Source: Oscillibacter sp.
GTDB taxonomy: Bacteria; Bacillota; Clostridia; Oscillospirales; Oscillospiraceae
DNA length: 23,037 nt
Direction of reading: 5' to 3'
Assembly: GCA_009773995.1 (NCBI GenBank)
Contig: VSMY01000028.1
Span: 1 to 23,037 of the forward strand
A program made the translations under genes and the position numbers. This document shows, piece by piece, positions 14,409-21,920 of the stretch; positions within the stretch are counted from its first letter, which is position 1; every line of letters begins with the position of its first letter. The notes below the pieces were generated by a model. The model saw only the letters and a program-made list of their open reading frames with translations, did no database searches and had not been told where the DNA came from.

Positions 14409-15473
14409 TCAAACCGCTTCCAGCCTGGAGCGGACGCCTTGCCGGGCCCCCAGCTGTTCCAAGGTCTCCAGGGTGGAGCGGGGAATGGGAATGCCCTCTT
14501 TCCGCCGCCGGGCCTCCTGCCGGGCCTCCGGTTCCCCCGGGAAGACCAGGGGTCCGGCTCCCTCCGCCATGGGGATGCTCTGGAGAAAGCCGTGGTAATG
14601 CTCCATTCGGCGCTTCATCTCCTCCGGGGCAATCCAGGCCTTCAGGTCCATGGCAATCATCAGATGTCCGGTGCCGCTGGGCAGATCCGGATCGTGGTAC
14701 ATGCTCCGCATCCGGTCCGCAAAGAGCCCTCCCGTGATCACGCCGCTGAGAATGTCCACGGCGTAAGCCAGCCCCAGGCCCTTATAGCCGCCGATGGGGA
14801 GAAGAAAGCCGTTCAGGGCCGCCTGGGGATCGTCGGTGGGCCGTCCGTCCGGATCTACGGCCCAATCCAGGGGAATCCGCTCTCCCCTGGCCGCCGCCAG
14901 GCGGAGCTTCCCGCCGGCGGCGACGGAGATGGACATGTCCAGGGAAAAGGGAAACGAGCAATAGGTTGGAACGGCAATGCTGAAGGGATTGTTTCCCACC
15001 ACGGGAGCCTTGGCTCCCGGAGCGGCAATGAGCGGCTTGACATTGGTCATGGCCAGGCCCACCATGTCCTGCTCTACGGCCAGGCGGCTGTAAAGAGCCG
15101 CCGCGCCGAAGTGGTTGCTGTTGGTGACTCCGCATACACCGACGCCGTGGGTCTTGGCGTCCGCAACGGCCTGTTCCATGGCGGCCCGCCCGGCGACGGC
15201 GCCGGCGGCGCCGTCCGCGTCAAGGAGCGTCAGCGCCGGAGCCTTCCGGTACGTTCGGAGGTTGGGGCTGCGGTTGATGGCGTTGTTTAAAATGCGGCTG
15301 AAGTATGTAGGCACCCGGATTACGCCGTGGGAGTCGATACCCCAGAGGTTGGCCTGGACAATGGACTCCGCGAACCAGTCCGCCTCCCGCGGCCGCATGC
15401 CGCCGGCCGTAAACAGTTCGCTCACAAAGGCCCTGAGGCTGTCGGGGCGGATATTCTTTTCCAGCTCGCTCAT
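14409..15473 (-). CDS. LDH2/MDH2-family NAD(P)-dependent 2-hydroxyacid dehydrogenase
   Basis: A 354-residue member of the malate/L-lactate dehydrogenase 2 family (with AllD ureidoglycolate dehydrogenase, ComC sulfolactate dehydrogenase and YiaK). Visible motifs are DSHGVIRVP (47-55), SNHFG with catalytic-type H121 (119-123), NNPFSIAVP (161-169) and GGYKGLGLA in the C-terminal half. The family oxidises 2-hydroxy acids to 2-oxo acids reversibly and has a fold unrelated to ordinary lactate dehydrogenase. Its ATG overlaps the stop of the upstream D-2-hydroxyacid dehydrogenase (ATGA), so the two are made together. Twenty-four bp separate it from the isomerase gene. The substrate is not determined. 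Confidence 0.9.
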   Translation of the reverse strand: MSELEKNIRPDSLRAFVSELFTAGGMRPREADWFAESIVQANLWGIDSHGVIRVPTYFSRILNNAINRSPNLRTYRKAPALTLLDADGAAGAVAGRAAMEQAVADAKTHGVGVCGVTNSNHFGAAALYSRLAVEQDMVGLAMTNVKPLIAAPGAKAPVVGNNPFSIAVPTYCSFPFSLDMSISVAAGGKLRLAAARGERIPLDWAVDPDGRPTDDPQAALNGFLLPIGGYKGLGLAYAVDILSGVITGGLFADRMRSMYHDPDLPSGTGHLMIAMDLKAWIAPEEMKRRMEHYHGFLQSIPMAEGAGPLVFPGEPEARQEARRRKEGIPIPRSTLETLEQLGARQGVRSRLEAV

Positions 15474-16447
15474 AAAGCCGCTCCTTTTTCCGCCAGGACC
15501 TCCCGGTTAACAGGATAGGCGGGGACGCCTCCCGTCAGGAAATCCAGGATGCCCCCGGCGCTGTCCATGGCCATCGCGACCAGCGCCTGATCGGTCAGCG
15601 CCGCGTTATGGGGCGAGACCACCACGTTGTCCATGCCGAACAGCGGATTGTCTTCCTTGGGGGGTTCCGGGTCGAATACGTCCAGGGCGGCGCCTCCCAG
15701 CCTGCCTTCCCGCAGGGCCCGGATCAGGGCCTCCTCGTCCACAATGGGCCCTCTGGAGGCGTTCACCAGCAGGGCGGAAGGCTTCATCAATCCCAAAAGA
15801 TGGGAGTCCACCATTTTGTGAGTCTCTGCGGTAAGGGGGGCGTGGAGGGATACCACGTCCGCCCGCTGAAAGAGGTCCTCCGTCGTCACCAGCTCCACGC
15901 CCGCCGCCGCCGCGGCTTCTTTGGAGACGAAGGGATCGCTTCCAATCAGCTCCACATCAAAGCCGGACAGCTTCCGCGCCGCCAGCCGGGCGATTCGCCC
16001 AAGGCCCACCAGGCCGACGGTTTTGCCCCGCAGCTCCGTGAGAGTGTATTGATTCCTTTTGGAAAACGCTCCCCGCCGGACCGCCTGATCCAGCACGGTC
16101 AGGCGCTTGCAGGCCGCCAGTATCAGCGTCACCGTGTGCTCCGCCACGGCGTTGCTGTTGGCCGTGGGCGCGTTTACCACGAGAATGCCCCGGGCCGTGG
16201 CGGCGGCTACGTCGATGTTGTCCACGCCCACGCCGTGTTTGGCGACGACCCTCAGCGTGGGGACGGCGTCCATGATTTCCGCCGTGATCTCCGCGACCCG
16301 CACCAGAATTCCGGCGCAGCCCTGGGCCTCCTCGGCCAGGCGGCGGCGGTCCCGGCCCTGAACGACCTCAAACCGTTCCGCCAAAAGGGCGGAGGCGGCG
16401 GGGTGAATGGGTTCGCTGATATAAACCCGCTGTTTTTGCAGTTCCAT
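15470..16447 (-). CDS. D-isomer-specific 2-hydroxyacid dehydrogenase (phosphoglycerate-dehydrogenase-like)
   Basis: A 325-residue NAD-dependent dehydrogenase. The substrate-domain loop is KHGVGVDNID (70-79) and the Rossmann motif GLGRIA is 148-153, with Ala at the last position instead of the usual Gly. R232 lies in NASRGPIVDE, E261 in FDPEPP and H280 in SPHNAA, giving the Arg-Glu-His catalytic triad. There is no C-terminal ACT domain, so it is not a regulated biosynthetic SerA. The start at MELQKQ has GGAAGGAG inside the end of tctA and lies 4 bp past the tctA stop; the longer frame to 16516 would overlap tctA by 65 bp. It is translationally coupled to the LDH2-type gene. The pairing recalls SlcC/ComC, which invert sulfolactate through the oxo acid. 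Confidence 0.9.
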   Translation of the reverse strand: MELQKQRVYISEPIHPAASALLAERFEVVQGRDRRRLAEEAQGCAGILVRVAEITAEIMDAVPTLRVVAKHGVGVDNIDVAAATARGILVVNAPTANSNAVAEHTVTLILAACKRLTVLDQAVRRGAFSKRNQYTLTELRGKTVGLVGLGRIARLAARKLSGFDVELIGSDPFVSKEAAAAAGVELVTTEDLFQRADVVSLHAPLTAETHKMVDSHLLGLMKPSALLVNASRGPIVDEEALIRALREGRLGGAALDVFDPEPPKEDNPLFGMDNVVVSPHNAALTDQALVAMAMDSAGGILDFLTGGVPAYPVNREVLAEKGAAL

Positions 16448-16451
16448 GCGT

Positions 16452-17960
16452 TTATACTCCTTCCTCCGATTCCGCCTTTTTGGAAAGGCGCAGTTCCTTC
16501 CGAACGGCCAGCACAATTACCAGCACGGAAACTCCCAGGAACACCGCGCTGATGGGAGAGGTGAGGAAGGGCAGATAGCTGCCCTGGCTGGCGATCAGCC
16601 CCCGGCGGAGATTGGTCTCGATCATGGGTCCCAGAATGAAGCCGAGAATGATGGGCGTCAGGGGGAAGCTGAATTTCTCCAGCACATAGGCCAGAAGGCC
16701 GAAGACCAGTACGGCCCACACGTCGAAGAGCCGGTTGTTCAATCCGTAAGCGCCCACCACACAGAGCACCAGGATGATGGGCATGAGGATGTGCTTGGGG
16801 ATGCTGAGAACCCTGGCGAAAAGCTTGATGCCGCCGTATTCCATCAGCAGCATGCAGAGATTCGCAATGAGGCAGATCGCAAAGATGCCGTAGACCAGCT
16901 CCGCCTCCGTGTCAAACAGCAGGGGGCCGGGGTTCAAGCCGTGGATGGTCAGCCCGCCCAGCAGCAGGGCGGTGGCGGTGTCTCCAGGGATGCCCAGGCA
17001 CAGCAGGGGGACCAGGGCCCCTCCCACCGTGGCGTTGTTGGCGGTTTCAGAGGCGACAATGCCGTCGATCACCCCGGTCCCGAATTTTTCCGGCGTCTTG
17101 GAGGCGTTTTTCGCCGCCGTATAGGCCAGGATATTGGACGTGCCCCCGCCGATGCCCGGCAGGATGCCGATGCCCGTGCCAATCACGGCGGAGCGAAGGA
17201 AGTTGCCGATCTGCCCCCGGAATTCCTGAAGAGTAAAGCCGAAGCCCTTAATTTTGAAATCCTGTGTGACGGTAGCCTTTTTGGCGTTTCGCTCTCTGGC
17301 GGCCTTGATGATCTCGGAGATGGCAAAGAGTCCAATCAAAACCGGCAGGATGTCAAAGCCGCCGTCTAGGGCGTGAATGCCAAAGGTCAGCCGGGGAAGG
17401 CCGTCGATGGGGGCCGCTCCCACCATGGCGAACAGCAGGCCGATGGCTCCGGAGGCCAGGCCCTTCACCACCGAGCCGCTGATAAGGCTGGCCATCATGG
17501 TCATGGAGAAAACGCCTACGGCGAAGTACTCATAAAAGCTGAACTTCAGCGCGATCTTCGCCAGAACGGGAGAGACGCACATGAGGACCAGGATGCCGAA
17601 GATCGTTCCCAGGAAGGAAAAGAAGATGCCCACGCCCAGGGCCTTCCCGGCCTGGCCCTTCGCGGCCAGAGGGTAGCCGTCGAAGCAGGTGGCCACGGAG
17701 GAGGGCGTACCCGGAATCCGCAGCAGGATGGCGGCCACAAGACCGCCGGAGACGCCGCCGATATAGAGGCCAATCAGCAGCGCCATGCCGCTGATGGGCT
17801 CCAGGCCGTAGGTCATGGGCAGGCACAGGGCGATGGCCATGGTGGCGGAAAGGCCGGGGATGGAGCCGAAGACAATGCCCAGCAGCACTCCGGCGGCAAT
17901 CAGCAGCAGGCACTGGGGGTTGAGGATTTCGGAGAATCCGGTGAGTATCAAATGGAACAT
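16452..17960 (-). CDS. tctA: Tripartite tricarboxylate-type transporter, large permease TctA
   Basis: A 502-residue, very hydrophobic integral membrane protein with about 10-12 helices. The two conserved TctA repeats are clear: IPGTPSSVATCFDGYP near residue 80, and the GIGGGTSN / SETANNA / GIPGDTATALLLGG cluster in the middle. It forms the substrate channel of a secondary, substrate-binding-protein-dependent carboxylate importer with TctB and TctC. GGAGG lies 6 nt before the ATG, and 13 bp separate it from tctB. Because acid-sugar enzymes follow directly, the cargo is probably a hydroxy or sugar acid, not necessarily citrate (inference). Confidence 0.95.
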   Translation of the reverse strand: MFHLILTGFSEILNPQCLLLIAAGVLLGIVFGSIPGLSATMAIALCLPMTYGLEPISGMALLIGLYIGGVSGGLVAAILLRIPGTPSSVATCFDGYPLAAKGQAGKALGVGIFFSFLGTIFGILVLMCVSPVLAKIALKFSFYEYFAVGVFSMTMMASLISGSVVKGLASGAIGLLFAMVGAAPIDGLPRLTFGIHALDGGFDILPVLIGLFAISEIIKAARERNAKKATVTQDFKIKGFGFTLQEFRGQIGNFLRSAVIGTGIGILPGIGGGTSNILAYTAAKNASKTPEKFGTGVIDGIVASETANNATVGGALVPLLCLGIPGDTATALLLGGLTIHGLNPGPLLFDTEAELVYGIFAICLIANLCMLLMEYGGIKLFARVLSIPKHILMPIILVLCVVGAYGLNNRLFDVWAVLVFGLLAYVLEKFSFPLTPIILGFILGPMIETNLRRGLIASQGSYLPFLTSPISAVFLGVSVLVIVLAVRKELRLSKKAESEEGV

Positions 17961-17973
17961 ACGGTGCCTCCCC

Positions 17974-18465
17974 TCATACGCGCAGGATGCCGGCGGGCAG
18001 CATCAGGTAGAATACTTTCACAAACACGAGATAAACCGCCAGGGCGGTGACGGCGGAAAGGAAGACAAACAGCGCAATGTCTTTTTTCCCCCGTTTTTCC
18101 CTGGGCGCCAGTATAAACATCTGGGCGGTCAGATAGACGAAGGTGGAGAGGAGAAAGCCCACCGGCTTCAGAGCGAAAAGATACAGCGCGATGAGGCCCA
18201 GGGTCTCCAGCATGCTCACCGTACCGTCGTTTTTCCAGAAGGGAACCCGCTCTTCCTCCGTGGTTTGACAGCGCCCGGCCTTTGCCAGGCCCCCGGCAGC
18301 GAGGATGACGCCCAGCAGCGCCAGCAGGGCCGCGTCCAGCCTGGGAAAGAAGTCCGCCTTGATCAGGTTCAGCGCCACGGATTTGATGCCGAAGGAGGCG
18401 GCGTACAGCCCGGCGCCCAGCAGGATCAACACCCCGCCGCAGAATACGTCTTTGTATTTTTTCAT
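17974..18465 (-). CDS. tctB: Tripartite tricarboxylate-type transporter, small permease TctB
   Basis: A 163-residue protein with four predicted helices (about 10-27, 40-60, 90-120 in two parts, and 130-158). It lies between TctC and TctA, the standard position of the small TctB subunit. An early FFPRLDAALLALLG segment, typical of TctB, follows the first helix. Sequence conservation in TctB is low, so the assignment rests on size, topology and neighbours. GGGAG lies 9 nt before the ATG. Confidence 0.9.
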   Translation of the reverse strand: MKKYKDVFCGGVLILLGAGLYAASFGIKSVALNLIKADFFPRLDAALLALLGVILAAGGLAKAGRCQTTEEERVPFWKNDGTVSMLETLGLIALYLFALKPVGFLLSTFVYLTAQMFILAPREKRGKKDIALFVFLSAVTALAVYLVFVKVFYLMLPAGILRV

Positions 18466-18512
18466 TATAATGTTCTCCCTTTGTCCGGCGTTGAGCTTGC
18501 CGGCGAAACGGC

Positions 18513-18540
18513 GGGCGGATAATCCCGCGATTATCCGCCC
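18513..18540. repeat. Perfect 12-bp stem-loop between tctC and tctB
   Basis: GGGCGGATAATC (18513-18524) pairs exactly with GATTATCCGCCC (18529-18540) around a four-base loop. It lies 21 bp past the tctC stop in the 96-bp gap before tctB. No T-run follows on the minus strand, so it is more likely an RNA-processing/3'-protecting element or partial attenuator that favours the binding protein over the permease (inference). Confidence 0.75.
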
Positions 18541-18561
18541 CTGTTTGCCTGGTTCCGCCGG

Positions 18562-19581
18562 TCAGCTGGCGGTCAGTTCCGACACAAAACTTTCCACCAC
18601 GGCTTTGAAGGCGTCCATATAGCCCATCCCGTCGGCGGCGGAGGCGAAGAAGGGTTCCTGCCGGAAGGACTCCATGATGGAATCGGCGTAGTCCTGCTCA
18701 CCGCTGATTTTCTCACAGGCGGCGGCAAACTTGTCCACGATTTCCTGCGGCGTATCCTTGGGGAAGGCGAAGAAGTAGTGCTTTTCCAGGGTCAGATCAT
18801 AGCCCTGCTCCGCGGCGGTGGGGATATCCGGGAAGCCCGCGGAGCGTTCGCCGTTGGTCTGGGCCAGGGCCACAAATTCGCCGTTTTCCAGGTAATCCTT
18901 GATGGTCCCGTAGGCGTTGATGATACAGTCGATGTGCCCTCCGGCCAGAGCGGCCACCCGGTCGGAAGCGCCGCCCACATCCACCAGGGAGATGTCAAAC
19001 CCGGCCTTTTGCAGCATCAGGCTCTGGACATGGACCATCGTACCGGTGTCCATGCCGATTTTCAGCTGGCCAGGGTGCTCCTTGCTGTAGTTGAACATAT
19101 CCTCTAAGGTCTGGAAGCCCGAGTCGGCCCGGACGGCGATGATCTCGCCGGGGCTTTTCGCCACGATGGAGGACAGCTTGAAATCCTGCACGCCGAAGTC
19201 GGCCACGCCGATTACCTCGTTGACATTGATGGCGGAGTGGAAGAACAGGACCGAATACCCGTCGGGGGCCGCGTCCTTCACCTGGCGGCTGGCGATGGAG
19301 CCGCCGCTGCCGGTGACGTTGGAGGCCGCCACATTGACCCCCAGCTCCTTGGAGAGTCCCTCCACATAGGCTCTGGCGTTGAAGTCCGTGTCGCCTCCGG
19401 CGCCATAGGGGATCACGATTTCAATGGGCCGCTCCGGCCACGCGGTTTCCGCAGCCTGGGGTTCTCCCCCGTCTGCGGGAGGGGGTTCTTTCCCGGTATC
19501 GGGCTTTGTGTCTCCGCCGCAGGCGGCCAGAGAGAGGAGCGTCAGGGACGCCAGGAGCATTGCAAGCAGCTTTTTCATCAT
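18562..19581 (-). CDS. tctC: Tripartite tricarboxylate-type transporter solute-binding lipoprotein TctC
   Basis: A 339-residue binding protein of the Bug/TctC family. A signal peptide with lipobox LAAC places the lipid-anchored cysteine at 21, followed by an acidic/Pro linker (about 23-45). The mature start WPERPIEIVIPYGAGGDTD (about 49-67) is the family signature, and the ADFGV and SPGEI loops that line the carboxylate pocket follow. It captures the carboxylate outside the membrane for TctAB. Two consecutive ATGs are possible: the second (19578) has AAGGAG at 7 nt and may be used. Stem-loops lie on both sides of the gene. Lipid anchoring rather than a free periplasmic form fits a Gram-positive host. 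Confidence 0.95.
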   Translation of the reverse strand: MMKKLLAMLLASLTLLSLAACGGDTKPDTGKEPPPADGGEPQAAETAWPERPIEIVIPYGAGGDTDFNARAYVEGLSKELGVNVAASNVTGSGGSIASRQVKDAAPDGYSVLFFHSAINVNEVIGVADFGVQDFKLSSIVAKSPGEIIAVRADSGFQTLEDMFNYSKEHPGQLKIGMDTGTMVHVQSLMLQKAGFDISLVDVGGASDRVAALAGGHIDCIINAYGTIKDYLENGEFVALAQTNGERSAGFPDIPTAAEQGYDLTLEKHYFFAFPKDTPQEIVDKFAAACEKISGEQDYADSIMESFRQEPFFASAADGMGYMDAFKAVVESFVSELTAS

Positions 19582-19618
19582 TCTTCTCCTTTTCCATCAA
19601 GTTTATAATGTATCGTCC

Positions 19619-19702
19619 ATGAACCGTATCCCCGGCGGCAGGCCGGCGGAGCCGTGGAAGCGGCCGGTTCATTTGACTTTCCTGCACGGCGAGTCCGCCG
19701 TG
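19619..19702. repeat. Two inverted repeats in the aldolase-tctC gap
   Basis: In this 140-bp gap, ATGAACCG (19619-19626) pairs with CGGTTCAT (19665-19672). CACGGCG (19685-19691) pairs with CGCCGTG (19696-19702) around AGTC. Neither is followed by a T-run on the minus strand. They could separate the message for the aldolase from that for the binding protein. Confidence 0.4.
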
Positions 19703-19721
19703 ATGCAAACCCGGAAGAGGT

Positions 19722-20516
19722 TCAGCGCTCCGGAAACATGGCCTGGAAGAGCTCTACGTTCCTCTTTGCCGCGGCGCCCAGGGTTCCGCCGTCGGCGAAG
19801 GGGATGACCAGGGAATAGCCGCGTTCAAATTTTTCCTTTGCCGCGTCCATGCCTCCGGCCACGGAAGCCAGAAATTTGTCGGATTTCAGCGTCGCCTCCT
19901 CAACCCTTTGGATGGCGGCTTGGACCTCCTCGTGGGAGGGATCGCAGAAGTGTCCCATAGAAGTCGCCAAATCCATGGGGCCGATAAAGACGCCGTCCAA
20001 TCCTTCCACCTGGAGGATTTCCTCAATATGCTCCACGGCCTCCAGGGTTTCCACCGCCGTCATCACAAGGATTTCGTCGTTGGCGCGCGCTAAATAATTC
20101 ATGCTGTTCATGTTCCACCCCGGGGCCCTTGGGCTGGGGGCCACGCCCCGAACGCCCAGAGGAGGATATTTGCAGGCGGCCACGGCGCTCCGGGCCTCTT
20201 CCTGGGTGTTCACATAGGGGATCAGCACGCCATAGGCTCCCGCGTCCAAAATTCGTTTGACGGCCACCATGTCGTTCCACGGCGCCCGAACAATCGGTAT
20301 GCCGTCGAAGCGGCCCAGGGCCCGGAGCTGGTCCATAAGGCTGAGGATATCGTTGGGGCCGTGCTCCATATCAATCATCAGCACATCCACTCCGGCCTTG
20401 GCGAAAATCTCCGCCGCAAAGGGACTGGCCATTTGCAGCCACGCCCCCATCAGCTTCTTCTTGTTCCGCAGCAGGTGTTTCGCCGGATTGTAAAATTCCT
20501 CATTTAAACGCAGCAT
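19722..20516 (-). CDS. HpcH/HpaI family aldolase
   Basis: A 264-residue class II (metal-dependent) pyruvate aldolase of the HpcH/HpaI family. Catalytic residues known from HpaI have counterparts at matching spacing: H52 (MEHG), R77 (PIVRAP), and the metal ligands E156 (AVET) and D182 (GPMDLA). The glycine-rich PLGVRGVAPS (119-128) is conserved. Such enzymes reversibly split 4-hydroxy-2-oxo or 2-oxo-3-deoxy acids into pyruvate plus an aldehyde. It is the first gene of the operon, with GGGGGAGG 5 nt before its ATG. It implies that the operon handles a 2-oxo acid, possibly five or six carbons long, so the substrate may be larger than a tetronate (inference). Confidence 0.92.
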   Translation of the reverse strand: MLRLNEEFYNPAKHLLRNKKKLMGAWLQMASPFAAEIFAKAGVDVLMIDMEHGPNDILSLMDQLRALGRFDGIPIVRAPWNDMVAVKRILDAGAYGVLIPYVNTQEEARSAVAACKYPPLGVRGVAPSPRAPGWNMNSMNYLARANDEILVMTAVETLEAVEHIEEILQVEGLDGVFIGPMDLATSMGHFCDPSHEEVQAAIQRVEEATLKSDKFLASVAGGMDAAKEKFERGYSLVIPFADGGTLGAAAKRNVELFQAMFPER

Positions 20517-20719
20517 AAAAGCCTCCCCCTTGGATTTGCGGCCCCGGCGCGGAAACGCCGGACCCGCGTAGTTCTATATGGATAATTTGATATAAACTTT
20601 GCCGGACGGCGCTTTCAGAGGGAAATCGGAACACCGTCTTTTCGCAAAGAGGGAATAATGCCGAATAACAAAAAGTATCTCCCTCTGTTTTTGTGGATAT
20701 CACCCTGTTGTTGATAAAA

Positions 20720-20748
20720 AGTATAGCAAGGAGCGGGCGGCTTGTCTT
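20720..20748 (-). promoter_or_regulatory. Promoter of the acid-sugar operon
   Basis: Minus strand: AAGACA (20743-20748), a 17-bp spacer, TATACT (20720-20725). The predicted start near 20713 leaves a leader of almost 200 nt before the aldolase ATG. In the leader, TCCCTCT and AGAGGGA (7 bp) can pair across about 26 nt. I recognise no riboswitch class. Confidence 0.6.
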
Positions 20749-20823
20749 TAGCACAGGTTAGCGCTTTTTTGTGCTATATTACCCTCAAAAAGATTTTTTA
20801 TTGCTTTTAGCATTATTTTGTGC
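20747..20823. promoter_or_regulatory. Paired TTTAGCA...TTTTGTGC repeats (candidate AraC-type operator)
   Basis: TTTAGCA occurs at 20747-20753 and 20806-20812, and TTTTGTGC at 20767-20774 and 20816-20823. Each pair has the same order but different internal spacing. The first TTTAGCA overlaps the -35 of the operon promoter. The region lies immediately before the AraC gene. Confidence 0.45.
20772..20780 (+). promoter_or_regulatory. Possible extended -10 promoter of the AraC regulator
   Basis: TGCTATATT is an extended -10 form (TG, one base, TATATT at 20775-20780). There is no convincing -35. An alternative is TTGCTT (20801-20806), 18 bp, AATAAT. Confidence 0.35.
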
Positions 20824-20863
20824 AAATAATATGGGAAAGAACGATGAACGGGAGGAACGAACG

Positions 20864-21775
20864 ATGCCGCATCCAATCGAACTCATTTGGACCTTCATGG
20901 TGGATTATGCCAAGGACTGGGGCGTGCTGCGGCACGCGCATGATTATTTTCAAATGTACTATTGTACCGCCGGGCGGGGCGCCATGCTGCTGGGGGATCG
21001 GGACATCGTGCTGGAAAAGGACAGCTGCCTGCTGATCTGGCCCAATCAGCTCCACGAGGTCTATCCGATCAAAAGCGGCCAGCTCCGCACAATCGACACA
21101 AAGTTCTATGTGCACGACGCGGACATTAAGGCCGCGCTGCTCCGCGCGCCCCAGCTCATCACGATAACGGACCCGCATTTCCGGGACCTGCAGCAGACTA
21201 TGCGGAATGAATGGGTGTCCGGCGCCCTTTTCGCCAAGGCAATGGCGGAGCTGTTGTTTGAGCAGTCGATTTTTCTGTTCTTGCGGAATAATTCCCATGT
21301 CTCCGCACCGCCGCCCTTTTACCGCACGCTGCGGGAGAGGACGGAAAAGCTCACCGGCCTTGAAAAGACCATCGCGGAATATCTCTCCAATCATTTTTTG
21401 GAGGACCTCTCCCTGGATCAGATCGCCGGGAGTCTGCGCTATTCCAAAAACTACCTCTGCAAGGTCTTCAAGCGGGCCAGTGGATACACAATCAATGAAT
21501 ATATCAACTGCCTCCGCATCAGCAAGGCCTATGATCTGGTGTGCTTCACCAACAACCGGCTCACGGAAATCGGCGCTCAGTGCGGCTTCTCCAGCATCCA
21601 TTACTTTTCCAGAACCTTCCACCGCATCGTGGGAATGACGCCGACCCAGGCCCGCAACCACGAGGAAAACTCCCTGAACACCGATATCCGCCTGCACGGC
21701 ACCTTTCGGTACCGGTATTACAGCAAGGAAACGCCCAGCGAAAAAGGCGGCCTAAAGCACGAGAAAGACCGCTGA
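20864..21775 (+). CDS. AraC family transcriptional regulator
   Basis: A 303-residue regulator. The N-terminal cupin-like ligand domain (about 20-100) has H24/H26 and a GRGAMLLGDRDIVLEK strand pattern, with NQLHEV (61-66) matching the second cupin region. The C-terminal double helix-turn-helix (about 168-265) has LDQIAGSLRYSKNYLCKVFK and, for the second helix pair, IGAQCGFSSIHYFSRTFHR with the family end MTPTQAR (258-264). A variable tail of about 38 residues follows. The ATG at 20864 has GGAGG 8 nt upstream; the longer frame from the GTG at 20771 would begin within the promoter region. It is divergent from the acid-sugar operon and probably activates it in response to the imported acid or an intermediate (inference from layout). 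Confidence 0.92.
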   Translation: MPHPIELIWTFMVDYAKDWGVLRHAHDYFQMYYCTAGRGAMLLGDRDIVLEKDSCLLIWPNQLHEVYPIKSGQLRTIDTKFYVHDADIKAALLRAPQLITITDPHFRDLQQTMRNEWVSGALFAKAMAELLFEQSIFLFLRNNSHVSAPPPFYRTLRERTEKLTGLEKTIAEYLSNHFLEDLSLDQIAGSLRYSKNYLCKVFKRASGYTINEYINCLRISKAYDLVCFTNNRLTEIGAQCGFSSIHYFSRTFHRIVGMTPTQARNHEENSLNTDIRLHGTFRYRYYSKETPSEKGGLKHEKDR

Positions 21776-21814
21776 GGGAAGGCGGGGCGAAGGCCGTTTT
21801 CCGATAAACAATCC

Positions 21815-21842
21815 AAAAAAGCAGAGGCGCTCCGCCTCCTGC
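21815..21842 (-). terminator. Terminator-like hairpin between the AraC and ferredoxin genes
   Basis: GCAG-AGGCG (21821-21829) pairs with CGCCT-C-CTGC (21833-21842), with one bulged base. Six A precede it, so on the minus strand the stem is followed by six T. In the plus direction, where it would serve the AraC gene, the T-run is absent. It may act bidirectionally. Confidence 0.5.
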
Positions 21843-21851
21843 TCCGGTTGT

Positions 21852-21864
21852 GTGATTTTATCAC
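21852..21864. promoter_or_regulatory. Palindrome GTGAT-TTT-ATCAC before the ferredoxin operon
   Basis: A perfect 5+3+5 palindrome lies 57 bp before the ferredoxin ATG. It resembles CRP/FNR- or redox-regulator-type half sites in general form only. The regulator is unknown. Confidence 0.35.
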
Positions 21865-21920
21865 GGTACGCATAGACCGATTCCGGTATCATGGTCTTAT
21901 CAAATCTGGGAGGTCACCCT

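Noticed and set aside
14409..16447. A sulfolactate (SlcC/ComC) degradation locus
   Set aside because: The dehydrogenase pair fits, but no sulfo-lyase genes (SuyAB) are present, and the OtnK-type kinase and HpcH aldolase point to sugar acids.
16446..17369. A 307-codon plus-strand open frame opposite tctA
   Set aside because: Its Gly/Gln/Asp/His-rich product is what antisense of a membrane protein gives; the tctA motifs are clear.
20517..20713. A known riboswitch in the long operon leader
   Set aside because: Only one weak long-range 7-bp pairing was seen, and no conserved riboswitch core was recognised.
20771..20863. N-terminal extension of the AraC regulator from a GTG
   Set aside because: A good ribosome site serves the ATG at 20864, and the extension lies over promoter-like repeats.
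20813..21697. A 294-codon minus-strand open frame opposite the AraC gene
   Set aside because: It covers the AraC helix-turn-helix codons in antisense and has no ribosome site or family match that I can see.
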